This document shows, piece by piece, positions 54,621 to 63,865 of a DNA stretch of 64,000 bases. Where the stretch lies: assembly GCF_003259835.1 (NCBI RefSeq), contig NZ_QLMI01000007.1, positions 118,885 to 182,884 of the forward strand. The letters are read 5' to 3'. How positions within the stretch are numbered: the first letter of the stretch is position 1; each line of letters opens with the position of its first letter. Both the position numbers and the translations under genes were made by a program. The DNA comes from Flavobacterium aquaticum (GTDB lineage Bacteria > Bacteroidota > Bacteroidia > Flavobacteriales > Flavobacteriaceae). The notes under the pieces are model-generated. The model ran no database searches. It saw only the letters and a list, made by a program, of their open reading frames with translations, and was not told where the DNA came from.

Positions 54621-55385
54621 TTGAAAATTTATTTTTTAGGAACAGGAACCTCTCAAGGAATTCCAGTAATTGGAAGTCATCATTCGGTGTGCTTGAGTAC
54701 GGATAAAAAAGACAACAGATTGCGTGTTTCAGTATGGATTGAAACCGAGAATACTTCTATTGTTATAGATTGTGGTCCCGATTTTAGACAGCAAATGCTA
54801 AATTCTAAATGTTCTAAAATTGACGGATTATTATTTACACACGAACATGCCGATCATACTGCTGGTTTAGATGATATTCGCCCGTTCTTTTTTAAACAAG
54901 GAGCAATTGCGATTTATGCTCATGAACGTGTTTTGAAGAATTTAGAACGACGATTTGATTATATTTTTCAAACCGAAAATAAATATCCAGGAGCGCCTTC
55001 AGTTTCTGAAAATGAAGTAATTAATAACCATTCGTTTTTGGTGAATGATGAAGTTGTTATTCCTGTAAATGCTTATCATGGTTCGTTACAAGTTTTTGGA
55101 TACCGAATTCAAGATTTTGTGTATTTGACAGATGTGAAAACAATGGAAGCTTCTGAAATCGAGAAAATTCAAGATTGTAAGGTTTTGGTAGTGAATTGCT
55201 TGCGAGAAGAACCACATGCAACACATTTTAATTTAGAAGAAGTTTTACATTTCATATCTTTGGTGCGTCCAAAAACAACTTATTTAACACATATCAGCCA
55301 TTTGTTTGGTTTTCATAAAGAAATTCAAAAGAAATTGCCAGAAAATGTGTTTGTAGCTTATGATAATTTAGAAATTAATATTTAA
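54621..55385 (+). CDS. MBL-fold metallohydrolase (PhnP/lactamase-B-like), TTG start
   Basis: A 254-residue metallo-beta-lactamase-fold hydrolase. The zinc site FTHEHADHTAGLDDI is intact, with VLTDVKTME and LTHISHLFGF as later ligand regions. The N-terminus MKIYFLGTGTSQGIPVIG matches the family start exactly, and no ATG precedes it; the codon is TTG at 54621, a rare start. The closest known relatives are PhnP-like cyclic phosphodiesterases, but the substrate here is unknown. It is followed at 5 bases by a small unknown gene. Confidence 0.85.
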   Translation: MKIYFLGTGTSQGIPVIGSHHSVCLSTDKKDNRLRVSVWIETENTSIVIDCGPDFRQQMLNSKCSKIDGLLFTHEHADHTAGLDDIRPFFFKQGAIAIYAHERVLKNLERRFDYIFQTENKYPGAPSVSENEVINNHSFLVNDEVVIPVNAYHGSLQVFGYRIQDFVYLTDVKTMEASEIEKIQDCKVLVVNCLREEPHATHFNLEEVLHFISLVRPKTTYLTHISHLFGFHKEIQKKLPENVFVAYDNLEINI

Positions 55386-55390
55386 TACTT

Positions 55391-55885
55391 ATGAAGAACG
55401 TAATTTTGTATGCTTTGATTTTCTCGTTATTGTTTAATGTATTCCAATATGTGAATTCTACCAAAATATTAGACGCTAAAGACAAAGAAGTACTAAAAGT
55501 AAAAGCAAATTTAAAAACGTCGAGAGATTCTGTTGCCACTTTAGCTAATGCTAATTATTTTGCTTTGGAAAGTGACGAAGATGCGCAAGAATATTTCTTT
55601 TCTAACAATTTAGATTATCAAAAAGTTGCTGTAAAAGTTAAAGAAGATTTGATTAGTTTAAACGAAAATAAAAAAGGAAATCCGCTTGTTCCTTATGAAC
55701 CAATTGATGGCGTTCCGTTTTTGATTAATACATCAAAAATTCTGAATCACAGATGGATTATTGCCGAATTTTCATGTGGTGATTTATGGGGTCAAGTTTT
55801 AATAAAATATTTTGTCTCAGAAGGAAAACCAACTGATTTTGAAACAGTAGAAACGGTTTTATACGAAAGACAAACAAAAGAATAA
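55391..55885 (+). CDS. Hypothetical single-helix membrane protein
   Basis: A 164-residue protein starting with a membrane helix (MKNVILYALIFSLLFNVFQYV), then a short coiled coil (KILDAKDKEVLKVKANLKTS) and a soluble domain with HRWIIAEFSCGDLWGQVLIKYF. Family members often follow this MBL-type gene in Flavobacterium; no function is known. It lies 5 bases after the MBL gene and 14 bases before the aminotransferase gene, so all three are likely one operon. Confidence 0.65.
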   Translation: MKNVILYALIFSLLFNVFQYVNSTKILDAKDKEVLKVKANLKTSRDSVATLANANYFALESDEDAQEYFFSNNLDYQKVAVKVKEDLISLNENKKGNPLVPYEPIDGVPFLINTSKILNHRWIIAEFSCGDLWGQVLIKYFVSEGKPTDFETVETVLYERQTKE

Positions 55886-55899
55886 ATAAAATACAACGC

Positions 55900-57387
55900 A
55901 TGTCAACTACAACAACTAAAACCCAATTAGAATGTTACTTTGAGGAGTTCAGAAAGGATATAATTGGAATCAATCAAAGTTTTCAATCGCCTTTTGGGGA
56001 AAAGAAAATCATTTATACCGATTGGACAGCCAGCGGAAGATTATATCGCCCAATTGAAGAGAAATTAATGAATGATTTTGGTCCGTTTGTTGCCAATACG
56101 CATACCGAAACTTCAGTTACAGGAACCGCAATGACAATGGCGTATCATGAAGCACGTCATATTATTAAACATCATGTAAACGCGTCTGATTCGGATATTT
56201 TAATTACCGATGGAACTGGAATGACAGGTGTAGTGAATAAATTCCAACGTATTTTAGGACTTCGTATTCCAGAAAACTTAAAAGAGTTTACTGCTATTCC
56301 AAACGAGTTGAAACCAATCGTTTTTATTTCGCACATGGAACACCATTCCAATCAAACCTCTTGGTTAGAAACCATTGCTGATGTAGTAGTAATTCCAGCC
56401 GATGAAAACGGTTTGTTATGCATTAATGAATTAAAGAATTTACTAGAAAAATACAAAGACAGAAGTTTTAAAATAGCTTCAATAACGTCTTGTTCAAACG
56501 TAACAGGAATTAGAACTCCGTATCATGAAGTGGCAAAATTAATGCACCAAAACAACGGTGTTTGCTTTGTAGATTTCGCTTGTTCGGGTCCGTATGTGAA
56601 TATTAATATGCATCCAGAAGATTCGGAAAGTTATTTGGATGCGATTTTCTTTTCACCTCATAAATTTTTAGGTGGTCCTGGAACTTCAGGAGTTTTGATT
56701 TTCAATAAAGATTTATACAAAAACAACGTTCCAGATTGTCCAGGTGGAGGAACTGTAAGTTGGACAAATCCTTGGGGCGAGCACAAATACATCGACAATA
56801 TCGAAGATAGAGAAGATGGTGGAACTCCAGGCTTCTTGCAGGTAATGAAAACCGCTTTGGCGATTCAGTTGAAAGAAAAAATGGGCGTTCAGAATATTTT
56901 AGATAGAGAACATGAGTTAGTAGATTACATTTTTTCGGAACTAAATTCGATTGATAATTTACATATTTTGGCAAATCAACACCAAGATAGGTTAGGAGTA
57001 ATTTCGTTTTACATTGATGATTTACATTACAATTTAGGTGTAAAATTATTGAATGATAAATTTGGAATTCAAACGCGTGGCGGATGCAGTTGTGCGGGAA
57101 CTTACGGACATTATTTGTTACACGTAGATCAAGAAACTTCGCACGATTTAGTTTGTAAAATTTCCTCAGGCGATTTAATTCAAAAACCAGGATGGATTCG
57201 TATGTCAATTCACCCAACGACTACAACAGATGAAATTGAATTTGTTTGCGAAAACATCAAAGCATTAGCGGCTAATCATAAAGAATGGGGAATTGATTAC
57301 GAATACAATCCAAAAACCAATGAATTTGTTCACAAAAATGCCAAAGGTGAAATCAAAGAAATGGTTCACAATTGGTTTAATTTATAA
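55900..57387 (+). CDS. Class V aminotransferase (cysteine-desulfurase-like)
   Basis: A 495-residue PLP enzyme of the class V/NifS-SufS type. The Schiff-base lysine is in FSPHKFLGGPGTSG, with the PLP-contact FVDFACSGPYV, and the substrate-cysteine loop RGGCSCAGTYGHY contains a Cys where desulfurases have their nucleophile. The N-terminal KKIIYTDWTASGRLYRPIEE is typical of this branch, which is longer than SufS. It could remove sulfur from cysteine or act on another amino acid; I cannot decide. Confidence 0.85.
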   Translation: MSTTTTKTQLECYFEEFRKDIIGINQSFQSPFGEKKIIYTDWTASGRLYRPIEEKLMNDFGPFVANTHTETSVTGTAMTMAYHEARHIIKHHVNASDSDILITDGTGMTGVVNKFQRILGLRIPENLKEFTAIPNELKPIVFISHMEHHSNQTSWLETIADVVVIPADENGLLCINELKNLLEKYKDRSFKIASITSCSNVTGIRTPYHEVAKLMHQNNGVCFVDFACSGPYVNINMHPEDSESYLDAIFFSPHKFLGGPGTSGVLIFNKDLYKNNVPDCPGGGTVSWTNPWGEHKYIDNIEDREDGGTPGFLQVMKTALAIQLKEKMGVQNILDREHELVDYIFSELNSIDNLHILANQHQDRLGVISFYIDDLHYNLGVKLLNDKFGIQTRGGCSCAGTYGHYLLHVDQETSHDLVCKISSGDLIQKPGWIRMSIHPTTTTDEIEFVCENIKALAANHKEWGIDYEYNPKTNEFVHKNAKGEIKEMVHNWFNL

Positions 57388-57390
57388 AAA

Positions 57391-57420
57391 GAAAAAGCTC
57401 AGTTTTTACTGAGCTTTTTC
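57391..57420. terminator. Bidirectional terminator overlapping a coding end
   Basis: Stem GAAAAAGCTCAG (57391-57402) / CTGAGCTTTTTC (57409-57420). The acyltransferase stop at 57406-57408 lies in its loop, so its last codons form the right arm of the stem. Confidence 0.85.
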
Positions 57421-58287
57421 TTTTGTATGTTTCCATCTTTTATGTGTCCATAAATAAAATTCGGGTGCTTCGTAGATTTGTTCTTCTACTAACTTCAAGA
57501 ATTTATCAGTAATCTCATAATTAGGAACCGATTTTACGTCTTCCGAAAGTACTTCAAAGCTTGCTTGATAATAACCACGTTTTATTTTTTTAGTTCTAAG
57601 AAAAATCACATTCATATCAAAACGTTTGGCTAACATTTCGGCACCCGTATGCACAGGAACAATATGTCCCATAAAAGGCGCCCAGTGATAAGCAGAATTA
57701 GGTTTTGGCGATTGATCACTTGCAAATCCGTATAAACTTAACACGTTATTTTTGTGATTATCTGCAATGGTAGGAATTGTTTCTTTAGTTGTAATCAATT
57801 CCGCTTTAAATTTAGAACGTATACGCTTTACCAATTTATCAAAATACGGATTCGCTAATTTTTTATAAATCCCAATTCCTTTGCAGTGAATGTGGTAATT
57901 CATGGAAACAACCCATTCGTAACTCGCATAATGCGCGCACATTAAGGCAATACTTTTATTTTTTTTCTCCAAATCATAATACACCTCCATGTTGCTAAAA
58001 GTAAATCGTTTTTCAATTTCTTTTTGAGATATAGAAATGGTTTTAATCATCTCTAAAAACATGTCGCACATGTGACTATAAAATTTCTTTTCAATTTTTA
58101 ATCTTTCAGCTTCAGATAAATGAGGTAAGGCTAATTTAATGTTTGCTCTAACTACTTTTTTTCTGTAACCAATGATGTAATAGGTTATAAAATATACAAA
58201 ATCAGAAAGTAAATAGAATATAGGGAACGGTAGAATAGATATTATCCATAAAATCGGATAGATAAGTATGTAGACTAATAACTGCAT
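57406..58287 (-). CDS. Lysophospholipid acyltransferase family protein (LpxL/HtrB-like)
   Basis: A 293-residue membrane-associated acyltransferase. It has an N-terminal hydrophobic helix (LVYILIYPILWIISILPF), the HX4E active-site variant in MCAHYASYEWV, then SLYGFASDQSPKPN and WAPFMGHIVPVHTGAEMLAKRF, ending in PEFYLWTHKRWKH. It would add a secondary acyl chain to lipid A or a related lysolipid. It is the last gene before the terminator that its own end helps form. Confidence 0.88.
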   Translation of the reverse strand: MQLLVYILIYPILWIISILPFPIFYLLSDFVYFITYYIIGYRKKVVRANIKLALPHLSEAERLKIEKKFYSHMCDMFLEMIKTISISQKEIEKRFTFSNMEVYYDLEKKNKSIALMCAHYASYEWVVSMNYHIHCKGIGIYKKLANPYFDKLVKRIRSKFKAELITTKETIPTIADNHKNNVLSLYGFASDQSPKPNSAYHWAPFMGHIVPVHTGAEMLAKRFDMNVIFLRTKKIKRGYYQASFEVLSEDVKSVPNYEITDKFLKLVEEQIYEAPEFYLWTHKRWKHTKEKAQ

Positions 58288-58367
58288 TCGTGAAATTTTT
58301 TACAAATATACCTTTTTAGTTGGAAGTAAATTTGACAAAGTATTCCTAAATTTACAAAAAAAACTTT

Positions 58368-58994
58368 ATGAACATTGTTTTATTAGTGATTCTAGCGGCT
58401 AATGGTTTAATTAGTTTCAAAGCCTTTAACGATACCCATTTTTTTAGAAAGTACGAATTTCACATCGGAAGCATCCGTTCTGGCGAACAGTTTAGAATGT
58501 TTTCATCTGGATTTCTACATGTCGATTTAATGCATTTGGCTTTCAATATGTTTACCCTTTATATGTTTGCTCCTTATGTAATTAATATTGTTGGAGCAAT
58601 GTATTTTGCGTATTTATATTTTGGAAGTTTAATAGGGGGAAATTTACTTACCTTATATTTTCATAAAGATGATTACTATTATCGAGCAGTAGGAGCTTCA
58701 GGCGCGGTAATGGGAATTATATACAGTGCCATTTTATTAGAACCTAATTTGTATATGTACGGAATTATTCCAGGTTATATTTTCGGATTTGCTTATTTGC
58801 TATTTTCAATTTACGGAATGAAAGCAAAGAGCGATAATATTGGTCACGTAGCGCATTTTGGTGGTGCTATTGGCGGATTTGGAATTACATTAGCAAAATT
58901 TCCTTTTTTAATTACCGAGGAATCAAAAACAGTAATAGCATTATTGGTTCCTATTGTAATTTTATTTATCATGGCTAAATTGAAGAAAATTTAA
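58368..58994 (+). CDS. Rhomboid family intramembrane serine protease
   Basis: A 208-residue membrane protein with six hydrophobic segments. The catalytic Ser is in AVGASGAVMGII and the His in NIGHVAHFGGAIGG; the HVDLMHLAFNMFTLY segment carries the conserved HxxxN. All residues needed for activity are present. It starts 80 bases from the divergent acyltransferase gene. Natural substrates are unknown. Confidence 0.93.
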   Translation: MNIVLLVILAANGLISFKAFNDTHFFRKYEFHIGSIRSGEQFRMFSSGFLHVDLMHLAFNMFTLYMFAPYVINIVGAMYFAYLYFGSLIGGNLLTLYFHKDDYYYRAVGASGAVMGIIYSAILLEPNLYMYGIIPGYIFGFAYLLFSIYGMKAKSDNIGHVAHFGGAIGGFGITLAKFPFLITEESKTVIALLVPIVILFIMAKLKKI

Positions 58995-59051
58995 ATGAAT
59001 TCATTTTTGGCACAATACTTGAAAACTATAAATTATTAAAATATTAAGATT

Positions 59052-59744
59052 ATGAAAAAGTTAGTAATGATACTATTATTCTCAGCAGGTATGGTACAAG
59101 CACAAGAAGTAAAAACAGTTCCACAAATTAGTGTTTCTGGCGAAGGAAAAATCAAAGTAACTCCAGACGAAGCGATAATTACAGTTGCCGTAGAAAACAC
59201 AGGTAAAGAAGCAGCCGAAGTAAAAAAGAAAAACGACGAAATTGTAGATAAAGTGTTGAAATTAATCAAACAACGCGGAATTCCAACAGCCGATTATCAA
59301 ACGCAACGTGTGAATTTGTACAAAAACTACGATTATAACACTAAAAAATACAATTATGTAGCCAATCAAACCATTTCAATTCATTTGAAAGATTTGTCTA
59401 AATACGATAAGTTAATGATGGATTTGGTAGATAGTGGTATCAATTCGATTCAAGGCGTAGAATTCAAATCGTCTAAAATTAAAGAATACGAAAGCCAAGC
59501 GCGTAAAAAAGCCATGTTAGATGCTAAGCAAAAAGCTGAAGATTACGTTTCAGTTTTAGCAGGGCAAAAAGTAGGGAAGGCTTTAGTAATTTCAGACAAC
59601 TCATTTACTAATTACCCACGACCAGTGTATGCCGAAATGAAAACAATGGCAATGGCTGATGGAAGCGCAATGCCTCAAGAAACTCTTGCAATTGGAGAAA
59701 TTGAGATAATTTCAAATGTATCAGTTTCTTTTGTATTGGAATAA
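59052..59744 (+). CDS. SIMPL (DUF541) periplasmic protein
   Basis: A 230-residue exported protein (signal MKKLVMILLFSAGMVQAQ) of the SIMPL/DUF541 family: ISVSGEGKIKVTPDEAII at the start, DYQTQRVNLYKNYDYN, KYNYVANQTISIHLKDLSKYDKLM and ARKKAMLDAKQKAEDYV in the body. Members form oligomeric envelope assemblies of unknown role. It is followed by an intrinsic terminator. Confidence 0.88.
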   Translation: MKKLVMILLFSAGMVQAQEVKTVPQISVSGEGKIKVTPDEAIITVAVENTGKEAAEVKKKNDEIVDKVLKLIKQRGIPTADYQTQRVNLYKNYDYNTKKYNYVANQTISIHLKDLSKYDKLMMDLVDSGINSIQGVEFKSSKIKEYESQARKKAMLDAKQKAEDYVSVLAGQKVGKALVISDNSFTNYPRPVYAEMKTMAMADGSAMPQETLAIGEIEIISNVSVSFVLE

Positions 59745-59765
59745 GAATATAGTTTAAAAAAATAG

Positions 59766-59797
59766 AAAAGCCAGAATGTAAGTTCTGGCTTTTTTTG
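59766..59797 (+). terminator. Intrinsic terminator after the SIMPL gene
   Basis: Stem AAAAGCCAGAA (59766-59776) / TTCTGGCTTTT (59783-59793) followed by T-run. Confidence 0.88.
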
Positions 59798-59893
59798 TTA
59801 TACTTTAAAAATGGCGAGTAGCCATAAACAGCTTTTTTTAATGTAACTTGAAATAATAGCGAATTAATATTTTTAAGTCATTATTCATAAGAA

Positions 59894-59965
59894 TATTCCA
59901 TTAAGCAGCGAATTTTCCGTAGGAAAATCCTGAAGTAGCCATTGAAGCAAACCGCTGTTGTGCAC
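59894..59965. repeat. Folded intergenic repeat, copy A (partial)
   Basis: Bases 59894-59956 match 63938-64000 at 55 of 63 positions. The segment contains the hairpin GAATTTTCC-GTA-GGAAAATCC and ends GCAAACCGCTGTTGTGCAC. The left part of the full element (CAACGTT..GCGGCTT) is missing or diverged here. It lies just beyond the 3' end of the fragment gene at 59971. Confidence 0.85.
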
Positions 59966-59970
59966 TGGTT

Positions 59971-60222
59971 TTATTTTTTCATAAGATTTAATGCAGCATC
60001 AAATTCTTCTTTTCGGTTAGATTTTACATTTCCATAAATTATTGAAAATCCATTGTAGTTCTCTTCTCTTGCAAATTCATTTTCCTTTACAATTTTTTGT
60101 TTATGAAATTCTACATCTCCATACAAAATTGATAGGTAACTCTTGTCTGGATAAATGTAAGTTTGTATGAATCTTTCATCAATTTCAAGTCTGTCTAGGA
60201 TTTTCCACCCTTTAGGTAACAC
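59971..60222 (-). pseudogene. Gene fragment, 83 codons without ATG
   Basis: The frame reads VLPKGWKILDRLEIDERFIQ and ends NLMKK. The only in-frame start is GTG at 60222; upstream the frame continues 14 codons (including LANCYGK, a possible lipobox) to a stop at 60265 with no ATG. A complete gene would need a start or signal peptide that is not here, so I read it as the 3' end of a lipoprotein gene truncated at its 5' end, or one broken by a frameshift. No family is recognised. It stands next to repeat copy A. Confidence 0.5.
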
Positions 60223-60324
60223 TAACTCAATTGTTTTTCCGTAGCAATTTGCTAAATTAGTTTTTTAAGTAAAACATTTGTATTATTTTCCTGAGTTAAA
60301 GGCAGAATTTTTTTAAATTTTTTA

Positions 60325-61662
60325 TTAAAATGTTTCAATGGCGCATTTTACATTGAAATTGAAACTATTTCCATACCCAAAACTCCAATATGTAACTGGT
60401 TCGTAACTTCCAATCACTTTTAAACCGTTACTTGTAAGCATTGGGAATAAAGGATATAATTTGGTGTCAATAATTTCAATGAACTCATAGTTTGTGTTGA
60501 ATTTATGTATTTTTTTTTCATTTTGTACTGTTGCATAAATATTGTTGTCATTATCAAATACAAACTGAAAATATTTCTTCCCAGTAATATCATTTAACTT
60601 TATTTCCTCTTGAAAATTAGATAGATTGAAAATGCGTCCGTCTATTGAGGTAATAAATTTTGATTTGGAAGTGTTCCAAGAAAAAATATTTGGATCAAAT
60701 GTATTATTAGGTAAAATTGCACCTTGAGTACCAGCTCCAAAATCGGGGAAGCAATTAGAAGTATTGCAATTACTAGGATTATAGTTACGAATATCTGCAC
60801 CACCACCATACAAGAACAAGAAGTTATTATCACTTAATGTTTCTACATAGTTTGCAGAAGAAGCAATACCAGTGTTCTCTGATGTGCCATTAAAAGTGTT
60901 GTAATACCACCATATTTCTTCATCTTGATAATAAATTCTATCTCCATCGACCGCAAATGCATTTAAGTTATCGATGATGACTGTGTTGTAAATAGCCGAA
61001 GTTGTATAATTTTCAGTATTTATTTTAGAAATTTTACCTTGTGTGTCAGCTATATAAAGATCGGTATTGTTAATAATATGAAACTTATTATTTAATAAAC
61101 TGCCATTGGTAAATTGTCTTGTTTTGGTAAGCTGGTTCTGAGAACCATTATACCGTTTCAAAGCACCGTTTCCTTGTCGATCTAAAATATGAAATTCATC
61201 AATAAGAATAGGATCTTTTTTTACTTGAAACGGAACTATATCAAAGGTTACAATATCTCGAATAAACTTTTTTTGTTCACTTTCTAGACTTAATGGGACT
61301 ATTGGGTTTGTTGGGGTTATTCTTTGGTCAGTATAATTAATTTTTATAGTGTAGGTTACTTCTGTTTTATAAGGTACATCAGTATCGGTGAATGTAGTTT
61401 CATTAGAAGGAAGATTTGCAACAAGCTCTAACGGATCACTATCAGTAGCATTATTTTTCGATTGTCTGTATATTAATAAGTCATCAATAATAATTCCATT
61501 AGGTCTTACTAATTCCCAATTAAGTTTTACCTGACTGTAAGAAGTTTCAAAATTTGTAACTTTTATTTCTAATGTAGTATTTTGTTCGTCATCACTACTG
61601 CATCCAAGTAGAATAAATGCAACTACAGTAAGTATCTGATATTGTTTTTTAAAGAATTCCAT
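60325..61662 (-). CDS. Surface lipoprotein, fibronectin-III-like plus propeller-like
   Basis: A 445-residue lipoprotein (lipobox ILLGC, Cys at about residue 21) followed by SSDDEQ, acidic residues that act as a surface-export signal in Bacteroidota. Residues about 30-125 fit a fibronectin III-like domain (VKLNWELVRPNGIIIDDLLIY). From about 140 the sequence has repeated Tyr/Asn-rich beta segments (FHILDRQGNGALKRYN, LYIADTQGKISKINTE, IYATVQNEKKIHKF), consistent with a beta-propeller. It overlaps the end of the preceding IPT-lipoprotein gene by 14 bases, so the two are co-translated. The ligand is unknown. Confidence 0.75.
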   Translation of the reverse strand: MEFFKKQYQILTVVAFILLGCSSDDEQNTTLEIKVTNFETSYSQVKLNWELVRPNGIIIDDLLIYRQSKNNATDSDPLELVANLPSNETTFTDTDVPYKTEVTYTIKINYTDQRITPTNPIVPLSLESEQKKFIRDIVTFDIVPFQVKKDPILIDEFHILDRQGNGALKRYNGSQNQLTKTRQFTNGSLLNNKFHIINNTDLYIADTQGKISKINTENYTTSAIYNTVIIDNLNAFAVDGDRIYYQDEEIWWYYNTFNGTSENTGIASSANYVETLSDNNFLFLYGGGADIRNYNPSNCNTSNCFPDFGAGTQGAILPNNTFDPNIFSWNTSKSKFITSIDGRIFNLSNFQEEIKLNDITGKKYFQFVFDNDNNIYATVQNEKKIHKFNTNYEFIEIIDTKLYPLFPMLTSNGLKVIGSYEPVTYWSFGYGNSFNFNVKCAIETF

Positions 61663-63361
61663 TGATAATTTGTTTTCTTAATTTTTGTGTATAAAATGTG
61701 TTTTGATAATAAGAAGTCCAACTATTTCTTATATAATAAATTTCATTGTTTAATGTAAAAAAACTGTTGCCGTAGTCAAACAAGTTATCGTTAGTTATAG
61801 GTGCAGATTGTTGGGTAATGATATTAAAAAAAAATTGATTATAGTTTAATTGTTTGCCGATAATGGCATTTGAATGTTCAAAACTAAAGGTATGAGCATA
61901 AGTGTTAACAGCAAGACTTGAACTGATTTTATAAGTTACGTCAGTAATTCCATAGGAAAAATAAATGTTGTTACCATGGAATAAATAGGTGCATTTTCCC
62001 GAACCTTGAGAACTTACAAGAGGTAAATCTGAAAAAGCAGAATTTGAAAGCTGCAACCATGTATTTGTTGTACTTGAATATTTATATTTTTGATTACGCA
62101 CAGTTACCGCTCCATTTGTATTATTTAAACCACTAAGCATATAGAGGTTATCTTGAAATGCAAAGAGTATTGGATTGATAATTCTTTCTGTTGAAGGCAA
62201 ACTTAATGCTACTTCACTAAAATTATTCATGTTTAATTTTGTGAGTGCATAGGATTCTGAATTTGGAATGTATTTATAAAGATATACCGATCCATTTCCA
62301 TCATAGACCGCATCATTTATAAATCCAGAATAATTGAAAGTTGTTAATTTAGTCCATTTTTCTGTTGTTGGTGAAAATTCAAATATACTATAGATTCGTG
62401 GAGCAGTAAAATTATTATTTGTCTCGTATGCAAATTGATACGCTTTTCCGTTGTGTTCAAAAATAGTATGTTCTAATCTATGATTATCTATATGATCGAC
62501 CAAGATAGCATCATTTTGTATAGGGATATTACAATCATAGCTAAAAGTTAGTCCAGCGGTTTTATAGGTAACATTTGTAATTTTAAAATCCTGATATGGT
62601 CCAGGAGGAATTGTAATACTTAATTGATTGTTAGAAGATGAAAAATAACAACGGATACCGTTAACATATACTTCTCCAAATTCATAATTAGGATTAAAAT
62701 TTTGTCCGTTTACTATCAATTCAGATGTAATCCATGCTGTAGTATTTTGAATTCCATTAATTAAAGGATTTTTTAAATGTAAAGACACAGTTGAAGATAC
62801 TTCTTGTAATTGTGCCCTAACTTTGATTTGTAATTCTGAAGCAGTAATTTCAGAAGGTATCTGTATTTCGATTTTATCATACGCAACACTTATAATAGTT
62901 GCATTTATATTATTAACGGATACAGATACAAAATCATCAAGAAAATCAAAGTTTTCACCGTATAAGGATAACGTCTCATTAAAAGTTATGTTATCACTAC
63001 TATAGCTATTGATTATTGGCGTTTTTAAAGAAAAAGTTGTATTCAGTATTGTTTTGTTTTCGTTTAAATCGATAACCTTGAGTGTTGGTGTATTTGTTGT
63101 AATGGTTCTAGGTACAACCACCATAATCTCTTCATCAGAAACATAATTTACTTCGGCTTCTTCTGAATCAAAAAAGACTTGTATTTGGTTTGGTTCTATA
63201 TTTTTTACTTGAATCAATAAAGATTGTCCCAGTAATCCGGTTGTTGGAAAGTTATCTAGAGTTGGAGGAACATAATCTGTGTCATCGCTACAAGAGTTGA
63301 ACACTATAATTAGTAATAAAAAAAATGTAGTAGCAATGCTGCTAGTATTGATAGCTTTCAT
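61649..63361 (-). CDS. IPT/TIG-domain lipoprotein with kelch-like C-terminus
   Basis: A 570-residue lipoprotein (lipobox FNSC, Cys at about residue 24; SDDTD follows). After it come three IPT/TIG-type beta domains (about 35-285, with GLLGQSLLIQVKNIEPNQIQVFFD, ETLSLYGENFDF split as LSLYGENF and LIVNGQNFNPNYEFGEVYVNG). The C-terminal part (about 290-570) has propeller or kelch-like repeats such as IYSIFEFSPTTEKWTKLT and RNQKYKYSSTTNTWLQLS. It resembles surface proteins that recognise or bind polymers. It is the first gene of a two-gene operon. Confidence 0.75.
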   Translation of the reverse strand: MKAINTSSIATTFFLLLIIVFNSCSDDTDYVPPTLDNFPTTGLLGQSLLIQVKNIEPNQIQVFFDSEEAEVNYVSDEEIMVVVPRTITTNTPTLKVIDLNENKTILNTTFSLKTPIINSYSSDNITFNETLSLYGENFDFLDDFVSVSVNNINATIISVAYDKIEIQIPSEITASELQIKVRAQLQEVSSTVSLHLKNPLINGIQNTTAWITSELIVNGQNFNPNYEFGEVYVNGIRCYFSSSNNQLSITIPPGPYQDFKITNVTYKTAGLTFSYDCNIPIQNDAILVDHIDNHRLEHTIFEHNGKAYQFAYETNNNFTAPRIYSIFEFSPTTEKWTKLTTFNYSGFINDAVYDGNGSVYLYKYIPNSESYALTKLNMNNFSEVALSLPSTERIINPILFAFQDNLYMLSGLNNTNGAVTVRNQKYKYSSTTNTWLQLSNSAFSDLPLVSSQGSGKCTYLFHGNNIYFSYGITDVTYKISSSLAVNTYAHTFSFEHSNAIIGKQLNYNQFFFNIITQQSAPITNDNLFDYGNSFFTLNNEIYYIRNSWTSYYQNTFYTQKLRKQIINGIL

Positions 63362-63470
63362 ATTAATTAAAATTTACAATTTAAAACAGTTCTTTTTTCT
63401 GAGTAAAAATTATTAGTATTCATAGTGTTATGTCTATTTTGATTTCTCCGAGTTCCTGTAAAATTACCGC

Positions 63471-63607
63471 CAACGTTTCGCGGCTTAAAAATGTGGCAAA
63501 AATGCAACACCAAGCCTTCACAAATATAACCAAAACTTTAAATTAAACAATCGTTTCATTTCGGATTTTCCCGAAACCAGCCATATTTTTAAACCGCTGT
63601 TGTATAC
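63471..63607. repeat. Folded intergenic repeat, copy B (complete)
   Basis: This 137-base unit runs from CAACGTTTCGCGGCTTAAAA to AAACCGCTGTTGTATAC. Its ends fold on each other: GCGGCTTAAAAAT (63480-63492) pairs with ATTTTTAAACCGC (63585-63597) at 12 of 13 positions. It shares CAACGTT, GCGGCTT, CAACACCAAGCC, ACAAATATAAC, CGGATTTTCC and AAACCGCT with copy C. It stands directly upstream of the IPT-lipoprotein gene. Confidence 0.85.
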
Positions 63608-63865
63608 AGTATAATATTTTCGGAACTTAAAAATAAAACTCAACGCAAAGTTCGTATTGTCACACACAGCATATTTTCACGCAAAGTTTGGTTTCAGGTT
63701 TTCATTTTACAGCGTATTTTCCCTAAAACGTAATTTCAGCACAAAAATTATCGACAAAGTTCGGTTCGGTTTTCAATTTTCACGCAAAATTTTTCGGTAA
63801 CAATTTCAATAAATTTCTTTCGTAAAAATAGGAGAGAATCGTTCAGCGTAAGTTCGGAAAATATA
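63608..63865. other. 258-base region between folded repeats, no gene seen
   Basis: No convincing coding sequence is visible. It holds several CGCAAAG/CAAAGTTCG-like words (about 63653, 63700 and 63748) similar to those near 40 kb. It may be an empty or decayed cassette between two folded repeats. Confidence 0.5.

Noticed and set aside
56702..57217. A 171-codon open frame opposite the aminotransferase gene
   Set aside because: It is fully inside the coding sequence of a well-supported PLP enzyme, and its composition is that of a shadow frame.
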